From a bacterium (GTDB lineage Bacteria; Vulcanimicrobiota; Vulcanimicrobiia; Vulcanimicrobiales; SCRA01): DNA of 64,000 bases. Shown here one piece after another: positions 51,509-60,420 of this stretch. The DNA lies in assembly GCA_004298675.1 (NCBI GenBank), contig SCRI01000080.1:1-64000 (forward strand), written 5' to 3'. The number at the start of each line of letters is the position of its first letter. The stretch's first letter is position 1. The notes under the pieces were generated by a model that saw only the letters and a list, made by a program, of their open reading frames with translations, was not told where the DNA came from and did no database searches. Made by a program: the position numbers and the translations under genes.

Positions 51509-52210
51509 TTGAAGTTTTCGATCGTCGTCCCCACGTATAACGAGTCCGCAGGCATCGAGAAACTGGTGCGGCGGCTCACGGAAGTCTTCCAAGGGGCGAA
51601 CCTCGACGGCGAGATCGTCGTCGTCGACGATAACTCGCCCGACGGAACCGGGGGCATCGTCGACCGTCTCGAGCACGAGGGACTCCCGGTACGTTGTCTG
51701 CATCGTCCCGGCAAGTTGGGACTCTCCAGCGGCGTGATCGACGGCTGGCACTTCGCACGGCCGGACTCCGAGATCGTCGGCGCCATGGATGCCGACTTCA
51801 GCCACGACGAGACGATCCTGCCGCACATGGTGCGGGCTATCGAGTCTGGTGGATTTGATTTGGCGATCGGCAGCCGCTACGTGCGCGGGGGCGGCATCAG
51901 CAACTGGCCCTGGCGCAGGAAGATCACGAGTCTGGTGGCTTGCTGGATGGCGCGGCCGCTGACGCGCGTGAAGGACATCACCAGCGGCTTCTTTCTCGTG
52001 CGCCGCAGCGCGCTCGAAGGCGTGGCGCTCGATCCCATCGGCTTCAAGATCGGTCTCGAGGTGGTGGTGAAGGCGAAGTACCGGCGCTTCATCGAGATTC
52101 CGTACGTATTCACCGATCGCGTCGCGGGCGAGTCGAAGCTCAATTCCAAAGAGATCGTCAACTATCTCAAGCAGTTGGGCAAGATGTACCGTGCGAGGTT
52201 TGCGCGCTGA
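51509..52210 (+). CDS. Family 2 glycosyltransferase, polyprenyl-phosphate mannose synthase-like
   Basis: 233 residues resembling single-domain dolichol-phosphate mannose synthase: FSIVVPTYNESAGIEKLVRR, VVDDNSPDGT, MDADFSHDE (DxD site for Mn2+ and GDP-sugar) and SRYVRGGGISNWPWRR. No membrane anchor is present. It would charge a polyprenyl phosphate with mannose or another hexose for envelope glycosylation. TTG 51509 is the start. The accD ATG overlaps its stop by one base. Confidence 0.9.
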   Translation: MKFSIVVPTYNESAGIEKLVRRLTEVFQGANLDGEIVVVDDNSPDGTGGIVDRLEHEGLPVRCLHRPGKLGLSSGVIDGWHFARPDSEIVGAMDADFSHDETILPHMVRAIESGGFDLAIGSRYVRGGGISNWPWRRKITSLVACWMARPLTRVKDITSGFFLVRRSALEGVALDPIGFKIGLEVVVKAKYRRFIEIPYVFTDRVAGESKLNSKEIVNYLKQLGKMYRARFAR

Positions 52211-53067
52211 TGCCGTCCGTCGCCGATTGGCTGCGTGGACGCAAGCGTCAGATCGAACGGCGGGAGCCGGGGCTATGGGTCAAGTGCCCCGGTTGCTCGG
52301 AGACGCTCTACCGCAAGGACCTCGAGCTCAACCTGCTGGTCTGCGGGCGCTGCGGTCACCACTTCCGCATGCCTGCCGCCGACCGCATCGTCTCGCTGAT
52401 CGACGGAGAGTTCCACGAGATCGCGGCAGACCTCGAGCCGCGCGATCCGCTGCAGTGGACCGACGTGAAGACCTACCCGCAGAAGCTGGCGGCGGACCGC
52501 GAGAAGTCCGGCGCGGTCGAGGCGGTCATCGCCGGTTTCGGCTCCATGGGCGGCATCGAGATCGGCTTGGCCGTCATGGATTTCTTCTTCCGCGGCGGCA
52601 CGATGGGAGCCGTGGTGGGGGAGAAGATCGCGCTGCTCTTCGAGGAGTCCGCGCGGCGGCGCGTGCCCGCCATCGTCTGCACCGCCTCCGGGGGGGCGCG
52701 GATGGAAGAGGGGCTGGTGGCGCTGATGCAAATGGCCAAGACGTCCGCGGCGCTCACGCGTCTGCAGGACGCGCGCCTGCCGTACATCTGCGTGCTGACC
52801 GATCCTACGACCGGCGGCGTCTCGGCCAGCTTCGCCTTCGATGCGGACGTCATCGTCGCCGAGCCCAAAGCGGTGGTGGGCTTTGCCGGACGCCGCGTGA
52901 TCGAGCAGACGATCCGCCAGCGTCTCCCGGACGATTTCCAGACCGCAGAGTTTCTCATCGAGCATGGCCACGTCGATCTCATCGTCGACCGGCACCAGCT
53001 CAAGGCGCAGCTCGTCCAGGTGCTGAGCATGCTCTTACCGGGCACCGGCGCGGGAGTGCCCGCGTGA
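52210..53067 (+). CDS. accD: Acetyl-CoA carboxylase carboxyltransferase subunit beta
   Basis: 285 residues with the N-terminal zinc ribbon (KCPGC and VCGRCGHHF) and crotonase-like fold (TASGGARMEEGLVALMQMAKTSA split over ~155-180, TDPTTGGVSASFA, GFAGRRVIEQT). With AccA it transfers carboxyl from carboxybiotin to acetyl-CoA for fatty acid synthesis. ATG 52210 overlaps the previous stop; the accA start overlaps its own stop by four bases. Confidence 0.97.
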   Translation: MPSVADWLRGRKRQIERREPGLWVKCPGCSETLYRKDLELNLLVCGRCGHHFRMPAADRIVSLIDGEFHEIAADLEPRDPLQWTDVKTYPQKLAADREKSGAVEAVIAGFGSMGGIEIGLAVMDFFFRGGTMGAVVGEKIALLFEESARRRVPAIVCTASGGARMEEGLVALMQMAKTSAALTRLQDARLPYICVLTDPTTGGVSASFAFDADVIVAEPKAVVGFAGRRVIEQTIRQRLPDDFQTAEFLIEHGHVDLIVDRHQLKAQLVQVLSMLLPGTGAGVPA

Positions 53068-54047
53068 ACGTCATCGTCGAGCGCGAGAAGGGGCTGCTGG
53101 AGTTAGAGCAGCGCATCGGCGATCTCAAGGCGCTGAGCGAGCAGCACCCGGAGGCCAGCTTCGCCGCCGAAATCCGTGCGCTGGAAGAGAAGTACGCCTC
53201 GCTGCAGCGCGAGATCTTCGGCAATCTCACGGCCTGGCAGAAGGTACACATGGCGCGCCATCCCATGCGCCCGCGTGCTACCGCCTTCATCGCAGCGCTG
53301 GATGAGTTCGTGGAGTTGCACGGCGATCGCGCCTTTCGTGACGATCCGGCGGTAATCGGTGGCATCGGGCGCCTGGAGGGCCGGCGCATCTTAGTGTTGG
53401 CGCAACAGAAGGGACGCGACACCAAGGAGAACGTGCGGCGTAACTTCGGCATGGTGCATCCCGAAGGGTATCGAAAAGGGCTACGGCTGATGCGCTTGGC
53501 AGAGAAGTTTTCCTTGCCGATCGTCACGTACATCGACACCTCGGGGGCCGATCCCGGCATCGGCGCGGAAGAGCGCGGACAGTCCGAGGCGATCGCACAG
53601 TGCATTCTGCAGTTGACGCGCGTGCGCGTGCCGGTGCTGGCGGCGGTGATCGGAGAGGGCGGATCCGGCGGCGCGTTGGCTTTCGGCGTCGCGGACCGCA
53701 TCATCATGTTGGAGCACTCGATCTTCTCGATCGCCAGCCCCGAGGGCTGCGCCGCCATTCTTTGGAAGGACGCCGGGAAGGCGGAGGAGGCCGCCACGCG
53801 CCTCAAGCTCACCGGAAGCGACCTCAAGGGCTTGGGAATCGTCGACCACATCGTGGCCGAGCCGCTGGGGGGCGCCCATCGCGACGTCGATGCGACGGTA
53901 ACCTCACTCCTGCGCGAGCAGGCAAGCAGCCTCGACGCTTTGGCGATGCTGCCGCTCGAGCGGCTACTGCAAGAGCGCTATGCGAAGTACCGGCGTATCG
54001 GCTCCTGGCAGAGCCAGAGCGATCGGATGGTGCGGGGCGCAACGTGA
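53064..54047 (+). CDS. accA: Acetyl-CoA carboxylase carboxyltransferase subunit alpha
   Basis: 327 residues. Characteristic blocks are ARHPMRPRATAFI, FGMVHPEGYRKGLRLM, YIDTSGADPGIGAEERGQSEAIA and GEGGSGGALAFGVAD with the SPEGCAAILWKDA loop. GTG 53064 overlaps the accD stop, which implies coupled synthesis of the heterotetramer subunits. The biotin carboxylase and carrier genes are not in the window. Confidence 0.97.
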   Translation: MNVIVEREKGLLELEQRIGDLKALSEQHPEASFAAEIRALEEKYASLQREIFGNLTAWQKVHMARHPMRPRATAFIAALDEFVELHGDRAFRDDPAVIGGIGRLEGRRILVLAQQKGRDTKENVRRNFGMVHPEGYRKGLRLMRLAEKFSLPIVTYIDTSGADPGIGAEERGQSEAIAQCILQLTRVRVPVLAAVIGEGGSGGALAFGVADRIIMLEHSIFSIASPEGCAAILWKDAGKAEEAATRLKLTGSDLKGLGIVDHIVAEPLGGAHRDVDATVTSLLREQASSLDALAMLPLERLLQERYAKYRRIGSWQSQSDRMVRGAT

Positions 54048-54355
54048 AGACGGCGCGCCGATGGGGGCGATTGACGGCGCGCGTGGCCTCGCTGGCCGCG
54101 GGGTTGGCCGTGCTCGTCTTGATTGGAGCGCAGTTCGCTCATGCGGTGTCCCTGAACCTCGATCTGGCGCACCGCGTCGCGGCGGCGCACGCCGAACGCG
54201 CGCAACTGGTGGCCGATAGCGCGCGCCTGCGCGAGCGCATCCGCCTGCTGCAGACGCCGCAAGGCGTGGTCCCTGCCATTCACGATGAACTACGCCTGGT
54301 GAGGCCGCACGAGGAGATCATCTACTTGCAGGGAGACTCCGCTGACAAGCAGTGA
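54044..54355 (+). CDS. FtsB/DivIC-like septum formation protein
   Basis: 103 residues: short cytoplasmic basic N-terminus, one membrane helix (VASLAAGLAVLVLIGAQFAH), then a coiled coil (LDLAHRVAAAHAERAQLVAD) and a short distal region with RPHEEIIYLQG. This topology matches FtsB/DivIC, partners in the divisome. GTG 54044 overlaps the accA stop. The assignment rests on topology and the ending motif, not on strong sequence identity. Confidence 0.72.
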   Translation: MKTARRWGRLTARVASLAAGLAVLVLIGAQFAHAVSLNLDLAHRVAAAHAERAQLVADSARLRERIRLLQTPQGVVPAIHDELRLVRPHEEIIYLQGDSADKQ

Positions 54356-54362
54356 CGCTCCC

Positions 54363-54740
54363 TTGGTGGGCGCGGTCATCAACCTCAATGCCTTCGGCGC
54401 CACCGTGCGCTTGCGGGACGGTAGGCTAGCTGCGGCGCTGGCACCGGACGTGCGTCAGCGCGAAGGGGCCTACCGGCGTGCGTTGTTGGACCGGCGCCCG
54501 CGGCATTTCACGCGCGTGGGGGAGGGGGCGCGCGTGGCGCTGACGCTCGTGGAGGACGAGGAGTCACTGCAACCCGCGCGTGAGGGCGTCCCGGTACTCG
54601 TGAACCCTGACCTCGAGCGCAAGATCGCCGAGTACCTCAAACAGACGCAGGAGTGGGAGCGGCCCGACCAGGCCCCCGCCTTCGAGCGCCATTTACGCCG
54701 CAAGTCCAAGCGAGCCGAACGCTTCCCGGAGCGGGCCTAG
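54363..54740 (+). CDS. Hypothetical protein, possible S1/OB-like N-terminal fold
   Basis: 125 residues with no confident family. The beginning (GAVINLNAFGATVRLRDGRLAAA) resembles the first strands of S1-type RNA-binding domains; the C-terminal half is helical and strongly basic (EWERPDQAPAFERHLRRKSKR). TTG 54363 or GTG 54366 starts it, seven to ten bases after the FtsB-like gene, in the same run. Confidence 0.6.
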   Translation: MVGAVINLNAFGATVRLRDGRLAAALAPDVRQREGAYRRALLDRRPRHFTRVGEGARVALTLVEDEESLQPAREGVPVLVNPDLERKIAEYLKQTQEWERPDQAPAFERHLRRKSKRAERFPERA

Positions 54741-54799
54741 AGCGTGCGCTCAGCCTGCGCTACCAGGCGCGCGGGCTTTGCAAACCGAATCTCACGACC

Positions 54800-55678
54800 A
54801 TGAAGGTGGTGGATAAGCCCGTCGAGGCCGTCAACGTTCCCGGATGCTTCGTTCGTATCGAGGGCACCTACTCGTCGCTGCGCACCGCCGAGCAGCGCGT
54901 GGCCGACTTCATTCTCAAGCATGCCGAGGAGCTCATCCACCTCACCGTCACCGAGCTGGCCGAGCGTACCCAGACCAGCGAGTCGACGGTCGTGCGCCTG
55001 TGCCAGAAGATCGGCTACAAGGGCTACCAGGAGTTCAAGATCATGCTGGCCCGCGATCTCGTGGGTCCTGTCAGCTCGATCTATGAGGAGATCGCCCCCA
55101 CCGACTCTCTGCGCACGATCAAGACCAAGGTTTTCCAGGCTAACGCACAGGCGTTGCGCGATACGATCGAGGTGCTATCGGACGAGGAACTGGAGCGGGC
55201 CGTTAGCGCCATCGCCGGCGCGCGGCGGGCCGAGTGCTACGGTATCGGCGGCAGCGGACCGCTGGCCTACGACGCCTATCACAAGTTCATGAAACTCGGC
55301 ATCTCAGCGGTGGCGCTGGTCGACTCGGACTTGATGGCGATGTCCTCCTCGCTGCTGCAACCCGGCGACGTCGCCTTCGGCATCAGCCACACCGGCGCGT
55401 CGCGTGACGTCGTGGAGGCGCTGCGCCACGCCAAGGACAACGGGGCCACGACCATCTGCCTGACCCACCGCGCCACCTCTCCCATCACGAAGGTGGCCGA
55501 CATCCGGCTCTTCACGGCCGCCAAGGAGACCGCGTTTCGCAGCGATGCGATGACTAGCCGGCTCGCCCAGCTCTCGATTATCGACACGCTCTATCTCGGC
55601 ATTGCGCTGCGCGATTACGAGCGCTCGCTGAAGATGATCCAGCGTACGCGTGAGGCTGCGGCCGCCAAGCGCTATTGA
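54800..55678 (+). CDS. MurR/RpiR-family transcriptional regulator with SIS domain
   Basis: 292 residues: RpiR-type helix-turn-helix (LTVTELAERTQTSESTVVRLCQKIGYKGY) and a sugar isomerase (SIS) domain (ECYGIGGSGPLAYDAYHKF, FGISHTGASRDVVEAL). It should respond to a phosphosugar. ATG 54800 follows a short non-coding gap. The Ppx/GppA-type gene overlaps its end. Confidence 0.93.
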   Translation: MKVVDKPVEAVNVPGCFVRIEGTYSSLRTAEQRVADFILKHAEELIHLTVTELAERTQTSESTVVRLCQKIGYKGYQEFKIMLARDLVGPVSSIYEEIAPTDSLRTIKTKVFQANAQALRDTIEVLSDEELERAVSAIAGARRAECYGIGGSGPLAYDAYHKFMKLGISAVALVDSDLMAMSSSLLQPGDVAFGISHTGASRDVVEALRHAKDNGATTICLTHRATSPITKVADIRLFTAAKETAFRSDAMTSRLAQLSIIDTLYLGIALRDYERSLKMIQRTREAAAAKRY

Positions 55679-56613
55679 GAGCGCCAGCCGCCGGCAGCCT
55701 GCGGGCTCTGCTCTCCATCGGCACCAACTCCACCCGCTTGCTGCTGGCTAAGCGTTCCAATGCAGCGTGGATCACCGTCAGCCAGGCCCGCCGCGGCACG
55801 CGCTTGGGGCAAGGGCTGGGGCCGCGCGGAATGTTGCGCGACGATGCCATCGCTCGTACCCTCGCCGCCGCCGTTGAGTTCGTGGCGCGTGCCCGGGAGA
55901 ACACGCCGCAGATTCGTGCCATTGCCACCAGCGCCATGCGCCGCGCGCGCAATGCGCGCGCGCTGAGCGCGGCGTTGGAGGCGCGCACCGGTCTGCAGCT
56001 CGAGATCATCCCGGGTGAGGAGGAGGCGCGCTATTCGTTCGTCGGTGCGCTAGCTGGGCACGGCGAGGGGCTCAGCGCTGGCGCGCGCGTGGGGGTGCTC
56101 GACGCCGGCGGCGGGAGTACCGAGTTCGCGGTTGGCGCAGGTGCGCGTTTGGAGCGCTCGCGCTCGTTTGAGATCGGAGCGGTGCGCCTCACGGAGGAGA
56201 CGCCGCTGCGCGCGGATCCGCCGCCGCCGCACGCCCTGCCGGCGGCGCGCGAGCGCGCGCGGGCGGCGCTGGCCGGGATTGCGGGGTTGGGCGCCGGGGT
56301 CGTGCGGCTGATCTGCGTCGGCGGTACGGCCACGACGTGCGCCGCGATGCTCAGCCTCGGAGCGCGCGAGGCGGAGCGCGTCGATGGCATGACGCTGGCG
56401 CGCGCGGAGCTCACGGCGCTGGCGGAGCGGCTCGCTCCGCTGCGGGTCTCCGAACGCTGCGCTGTTCCGGGGCTACCGGCACAGCGCGCCGACATCATCG
56501 TGGGCGGATTGATCGTGCTGGAGCAGGCTCTGGAGGCGCTCTCCATCGAGCGTGCGATCGTCTCGGTGCACGATCTGCTGCTTGGTTACGTCATCGACGG
56601 CTGGAAGGCGTGA
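55675..56613 (+). CDS. Ppx/GppA-family exopolyphosphatase
   Basis: 312 residues of the ASKHA phosphatase fold. The N-terminal phosphate loop is IGTNSTRLLLA, the middle carries TSAMRRARNA and IPGEEEARYSF, and the second phosphate motif is VLDAGGGSTEFA. It should cleave polyphosphate or guanosine pentaphosphate. It is the short single-module form, lacking the C-terminal HD-like domain of E. coli Ppx. TTG 55675 overlaps the RpiR-type gene stop. Confidence 0.9.
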   Translation: MRAPAAGSLRALLSIGTNSTRLLLAKRSNAAWITVSQARRGTRLGQGLGPRGMLRDDAIARTLAAAVEFVARARENTPQIRAIATSAMRRARNARALSAALEARTGLQLEIIPGEEEARYSFVGALAGHGEGLSAGARVGVLDAGGGSTEFAVGAGARLERSRSFEIGAVRLTEETPLRADPPPPHALPAARERARAALAGIAGLGAGVVRLICVGGTATTCAAMLSLGAREAERVDGMTLARAELTALAERLAPLRVSERCAVPGLPAQRADIIVGGLIVLEQALEALSIERAIVSVHDLLLGYVIDGWKA

Positions 56614-56978
56614 GCGTTGAGCAGCTGCTCTTCGTCTACGGCACGTTGCGCCGGGGGCGGGAGCATGCGCCGCGGCTGGAGCGTGCGCGCTTCGTGGCGC
56701 GAGCCACGGCGCGCGGACGTCTCTACCTCTGCCACTGGCCGGCGTTCGTGGACGGCGCAGGCTTCGTGGTGGGCGAGCTCTACGCCGTAGACGAGGACCT
56801 CTTGGCGCTGCTCGACGCCTTTGAGGGCGAAGGGTGCCTCTACGCACGCGAGCGGCGCGAGGTGCGCGACGAGTACGGCGGACGCCGCGACGCCTGGCTC
56901 TACCGCTGGCTTGGCTCCGTCGACGGGTGTCGCCCTATTCCTAGCGGCGACGTCAGCCGCGTCCGCTCGGTTCCGTGA
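56610..56978 (+). CDS. Gamma-glutamylcyclotransferase-fold protein
   Basis: 122 residues with the BtrG/YtfP-type signature FVYGTLRRGREHA and the catalytic-type Glu in LDAFEGEG, plus VVGELYAVDED. Such proteins split gamma-glutamyl amides into 5-oxoproline and amine; the actual substrate is unknown. GTG 56610 overlaps the preceding stop by four bases. Confidence 0.9.
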   Translation: MSVEQLLFVYGTLRRGREHAPRLERARFVARATARGRLYLCHWPAFVDGAGFVVGELYAVDEDLLALLDAFEGEGCLYARERREVRDEYGGRRDAWLYRWLGSVDGCRPIPSGDVSRVRSVP

Positions 56979-56979
56979 T

Positions 56980-57231
56980 TTGTCGCGGGCAGACGCTGAA
57001 GCGAGCAGCGCGCGTAAAGCCACGCCGTACCAAGCCGCGATGTCGATGCTCAACTTCTACGTCAACCGCGCGGGGAGGCAGCTCTGCAAAGAGCGCCGCG
57101 ACGTGCTCGAGCGCGCGAAGACTCGAATTGCGCAAGGTCTTCGAGCGCACGCCGTAGCCGCGTCAACGCGGCAGGGCGGCGGCGAGGCCTCGCCAAAGCA
57201 GGCTGCGTGGACGCAGGCACGCAGCGGCTGA
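56980..57231 (+). CDS. DUF3175-like small protein
   Basis: About 83 residues. The segment SMLNFYVNRAGRQL followed by ERRDVLERAKTRI resembles DUF3175 proteins of unknown function. TTG 56980 includes the conserved ATPYQAAM leader; ATG 57040 would cut into it. The last 25 bases overlap the alpha/beta-hydrolase start. Confidence 0.62.
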   Translation: MSRADAEASSARKATPYQAAMSMLNFYVNRAGRQLCKERRDVLERAKTRIAQGLRAHAVAASTRQGGGEASPKQAAWTQARSG

Positions 57232-58007
57232 CCGTCGATGGCCGCGAACTCGAATTGCTCTGGATTCCCGGCGCGCGGGAAGACGCGCCGGCGCTAGTCT
57301 TTCTTCACGAAGGCCTGGGGTCGGTGCAACTCTGGAAGGATCTGCCGCAGCAGTTGGTAGAGGCCACCGGTGCCGGGGCGCTCGTGTATTCCCGTTATGG
57401 GAACGGCTTCTCAGCCGTGCTGCAGGAGCCACGCGATCCGCGCTACATGCACCACGAGGCGTTGGTGGTGCTGCCGGAGTTGCTCGAGCGCGTGGGATTG
57501 CGGGAGCCGGTGCTGATCGGTCATAGCGACGGCGCCTCGATCGCCGTCGTGCACGGCGCGGAGCACCCGGTGAGCGGGCTGGCGCTGGAGGCGCCGCACG
57601 TCTTCGCGGAAGAGCTTTCGCTGCGCAGCATCGCGGCCATTCGCGAGCCGTATGCGAACGGCGGGTTACGCGAGCGCATGGCACGCTATCACACCGACGT
57701 CGACAAGACGTTCTACGGCTGGAACGACGTCTGGCTCTCCCCGGCGTTCCGAGATTGGAACATCGAGCGTTACGCCGCGCGTATCATTGCGCCGATGCTG
57801 CTAGTACAAGGCGCCAGCGACGAGTACGGCACCCGCGCACAGTTGGAGGCCATTCGCCGCGCGAGCCTAGGCGCCGTCGACGAGCTGCTCCTGTCAAACT
57901 GCGGCCATGCTCCCCATCGCGATCGTCCCGAGCTCGCACTGCCGGCGCTGGCCGCCTTCGTGCGCGCGTGTCTCTCTCGACGCTCGCTCAGCGCCGCAGG
58001 ACGCTAG
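57207..58007 (+). CDS. Alpha/beta-hydrolase
   Basis: 266 residues. The oxyanion region is FLHEGLGSVQLW, the nucleophile elbow is IGHSDGAS (Ser109), the acid lies near QGASDEYGT and the His is in SNCGHAPHRD. Close in outline to small-molecule esterases and lipase-like hydrolases; the substrate is unknown. GTG 57207 is the first start giving a complete fold. Confidence 0.88.
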   Translation: MDAGTQRLTVDGRELELLWIPGAREDAPALVFLHEGLGSVQLWKDLPQQLVEATGAGALVYSRYGNGFSAVLQEPRDPRYMHHEALVVLPELLERVGLREPVLIGHSDGASIAVVHGAEHPVSGLALEAPHVFAEELSLRSIAAIREPYANGGLRERMARYHTDVDKTFYGWNDVWLSPAFRDWNIERYAARIIAPMLLVQGASDEYGTRAQLEAIRRASLGAVDELLLSNCGHAPHRDRPELALPALAAFVRACLSRRSLSAAGR

Positions 58008-58044
58008 TCCCCTCTCGTAGCCGGACCGCTCCGGGCCAGGCCTC

Positions 58045-58118
58045 TACCCCCGGTGGGATTCGAACCCACACTACGACGATTTTAAGTCGCCTCTCTCTAC
58101 CGGTTGGAGTACGGGGGC
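58045..58118 (-). tRNA. tRNA with anticodon UAA (Leu by anticodon), short class I variable region
   Basis: On the minus strand: acceptor GCCCCCG/CGGGGGT with a G1-U72 pair, anticodon stem GGCGA/TCGTC around loop CTTAAAA (anticodon TAA), a five-base variable region and a T arm GTGGG-TTCGAAT-CCCAC. CCA is not encoded. The D stem is imperfect. Bacterial tRNA-Leu normally has a long variable arm, which is missing here, so decoding identity is uncertain. Confidence 0.8.
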
Positions 58119-58140
58119 GCGAGTGCGGAACTGCGCGGGG

Positions 58141-58419
58141 TTAGTCTACTCCGATGTCCCAGAGCAGCCCCAAGTCGCGCTTCGAGAAGGAGCGGAAGGC
58201 GATCAGCGTCTCGGTGGCCATGATACCCTCGAGTCCGGCCATCTTCTCGGTCACGAGTTCGTTGAGCGCTTCGTGTTCCTTCACGCGCGCGATTACCACC
58301 AGGTCGTAGGGGCCGGCCACGCTGTAGACTTCAGCGATCCCGTCGATCTCGAGCATCTCGTCGGCCAGCGGTTTTACGCGTCCGCGCTCGACGTTCATCA
58401 GAATGATTGCGGTCACCAT
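58141..58419 (-). CDS. Stand-alone Lrp/AsnC effector (RAM) domain protein
   Basis: 92 residues equal to the ligand-binding half of Lrp/AsnC regulators (AIILMNVERGRVKPLADEM, VAGPYDLVVIARVKEHEALNEL) without any helix-turn-helix. Such stand-alone domains oligomerise and bind amino acids. It is divergent from etfB. The tRNA lies 22 bases after its stop on the same strand and may be in the same transcript. Confidence 0.9.
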   Translation of the reverse strand: MVTAIILMNVERGRVKPLADEMLEIDGIAEVYSVAGPYDLVVIARVKEHEALNELVTEKMAGLEGIMATETLIAFRSFSKRDLGLLWDIGVD

Positions 58420-58598
58420 CGCGGCGGGCTCTTCCCTTTGCGCGCGGGGCCAACCTCCGTCTTCGCAGCGAGGCAGCGCGCCTGCGCCGCGGCTGCTTCT
58501 AGAGAAGGGGTGCCTTTAGGGGTGGCGAATCGCAGGCCGGTTCGCCCATTGCTGGGCGACATCCAACAGTCGTCTACTATTCTGGAGGCAGTGGATCC

Positions 58599-59387
58599 GT
58601 GAAGATCGTGGTCACGGTCAAGCTCGTGCCCGACCCTAACGCCGAAAAGAAGATCGACGCTGGGTCCAAGCGGCTCGTGCGCACCGGCATTGAAACCGTG
58701 CTCAATCCCTATGACGAGTATGCCATCGAAGGGGCGCTGAAGATCAAGGAATCGCTCGGCGGCGATACGACCGTGACGATCTTCTCCATGGCCCCCGCGG
58801 CATCAAAGGAAGTTCTGCGCAAGGCGCTGGCGATGGGTGCCGACGATGCCGTGTTGCTGACGGATCCTGCACTTGAAGGCAGCGATGTCCGGGGCACCGC
58901 CTATGCGATGGCGCAGGGGATCAAGCAGACCGGCTTCGATCTCGTGATCTGCGGCGGCTTGGCCGACGACGGTAGCACCGGCGGCGTGCCGGGCGCGCTC
59001 GCGGAGTATCTCGGCGTGCCCGGGTTCACGAATTGCCGTCAGGTCGAGGTCGCGGGCGGCACATTGAAGGTGCAGCGTGAGACCGACTCGGGCTACCAGG
59101 TGGTCAGCGGGCCGCTGCCGGCATTGGTCAGCGTGACGATGGCCATCGGCGAGCCGCGCTACGCCTCGCTCAAAGGCATCATGGGGGCGAAGAAAAAGAG
59201 CATCGCCACGCTGGCATTGGCCGCACTGAGCGTCGACGGCGCCGTCGGCGGTGACGGCGCGAAGACCGAAGTGCGAGCCGTGGCCGCGCCGCCCGTCCGC
59301 GAAAAGGCGCGTGTGGTCGAGGCCCCCGACGGCGCGGCCGGCGCGCGTGCCATCTTCGATTTGCTGAAAGAGAAGAAGCTCGTCTGA
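58599..59387 (+). CDS. etfB: Electron transfer flavoprotein subunit beta
   Basis: 262 residues starting KIVVTVKLVPDPNAEKKID; NPYDEYAIEGALKIKE and GADDAVLLTDPALEGSDVRGTAYAMA are typical, with the AMP-binding region near GLADDGSTGGVPG and the conserved YASLKGIMGAKKK that contacts dehydrogenases. EtfAB carries electrons from acyl-CoA and other flavin dehydrogenases to the quinone pool. GTG 58599 follows GGAGG. The stop overlaps the etfA ATG by one base. Confidence 0.95.
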   Translation: MKIVVTVKLVPDPNAEKKIDAGSKRLVRTGIETVLNPYDEYAIEGALKIKESLGGDTTVTIFSMAPAASKEVLRKALAMGADDAVLLTDPALEGSDVRGTAYAMAQGIKQTGFDLVICGGLADDGSTGGVPGALAEYLGVPGFTNCRQVEVAGGTLKVQRETDSGYQVVSGPLPALVSVTMAIGEPRYASLKGIMGAKKKSIATLALAALSVDGAVGGDGAKTEVRAVAAPPVREKARVVEAPDGAAGARAIFDLLKEKKLV

Positions 59388-60367
59388 TGCGTAACGTCAT
59401 GATCTTTGCGGAGCACAAAGCCGGTCAGACCCGTAAAGTTACTTTTGAGCTCGCCACGGAGGCGCGCGCCCTTGCCGACGCCCTGGGCGGAACGGCGCAG
59501 GCCGTGGTCCTGGGCAAAGGGGCAGGCGAACTCGCACAGCGGCTCAAGGCCTATCCCCTCGATACCGTCCTGGTAGCCGAGGATCCCGATGTGGACGCCT
59601 ACCTGCTCGACCCGGTGGTCGACTACCTGGAGGCTGCGGCCAAAGCCGCCGGTCCCTCGCTGATCCTCGTTCCCAACACGCTCTACGGGCGCGACGTGGC
59701 GGGGCGCCTCACGGCGCGCTTGAACGCGGGCCTCGCTGCAGACGTCACGCAGTTCAACGTCGAGGGCGGCACGGTTGGCTGTGTGGCCCCCAAGCTGGGT
59801 GGCGCGGCGATTACCACCTGCGTCTTCAAGAATACCGATTACGGCGTCGTAACCGTGCGCCCCAGCGCCTTCAGCGCGCAGCCTGGGGGGGCGGGCGCGG
59901 CGATCGCACCGCTCGAGAAGCCGGCTGGGAAGACCTACGCCATGAAAATCGAGCAGGAGGTCGAGGAGGCTTCCGGCGAGATGGGCCTGGAGGAGGCTCC
60001 CGTCATCGTGAGCGGCGGACGCGGCCTGGGCGGCCCGGAGCCGTTCGAGACCCTGCTCAAGCCGCTGGCCGATGCCTTGGGCGGCGCCGTCGGCGCCACT
60101 CGCGCCGCCTCCGACGCAGGCTGGGTTCCGTATAGCCTACAGATCGGGCAAACCGGCAAGACGGTCTCGCCGCAGCTCTACATCGCCTGCGGCATCTCCG
60201 GCGCGATTCAGCACAAGGTAGGCATGCGTACGGCTGGAACCATCGTAGCGATCAACAAAGATGCTGCGGCCCCGATCGGCGAGTTCTCGGACCTGCTGAT
60301 CGTCGGCGATCTTTTCCAGGTCGTCCCCGAGTTGACGAAGCTCGTCAAAGAGAATGCCTCGGCCTGA
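59387..60367 (+). CDS. etfA: Electron transfer flavoprotein subunit alpha
   Basis: 326 residues. The C-terminal FAD domain shows SGGRGLGGPE, QIGQTGKTVSPQLY, CGISGAIQHKVGM and INKDAAAPIGEFSD, which together bind FAD. It pairs with EtfB. The oxidoreductase ETF-QO is not in the window. Confidence 0.96.
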   Translation: MRNVMIFAEHKAGQTRKVTFELATEARALADALGGTAQAVVLGKGAGELAQRLKAYPLDTVLVAEDPDVDAYLLDPVVDYLEAAAKAAGPSLILVPNTLYGRDVAGRLTARLNAGLAADVTQFNVEGGTVGCVAPKLGGAAITTCVFKNTDYGVVTVRPSAFSAQPGGAGAAIAPLEKPAGKTYAMKIEQEVEEASGEMGLEEAPVIVSGGRGLGGPEPFETLLKPLADALGGAVGATRAASDAGWVPYSLQIGQTGKTVSPQLYIACGISGAIQHKVGMRTAGTIVAINKDAAAPIGEFSDLLIVGDLFQVVPELTKLVKENASA

Positions 60368-60420
60368 AGAGATTGAACGAGGCCGCGCTTTAGCCCCGCA
60401 CACGCGTTAGGAGTCACAGA

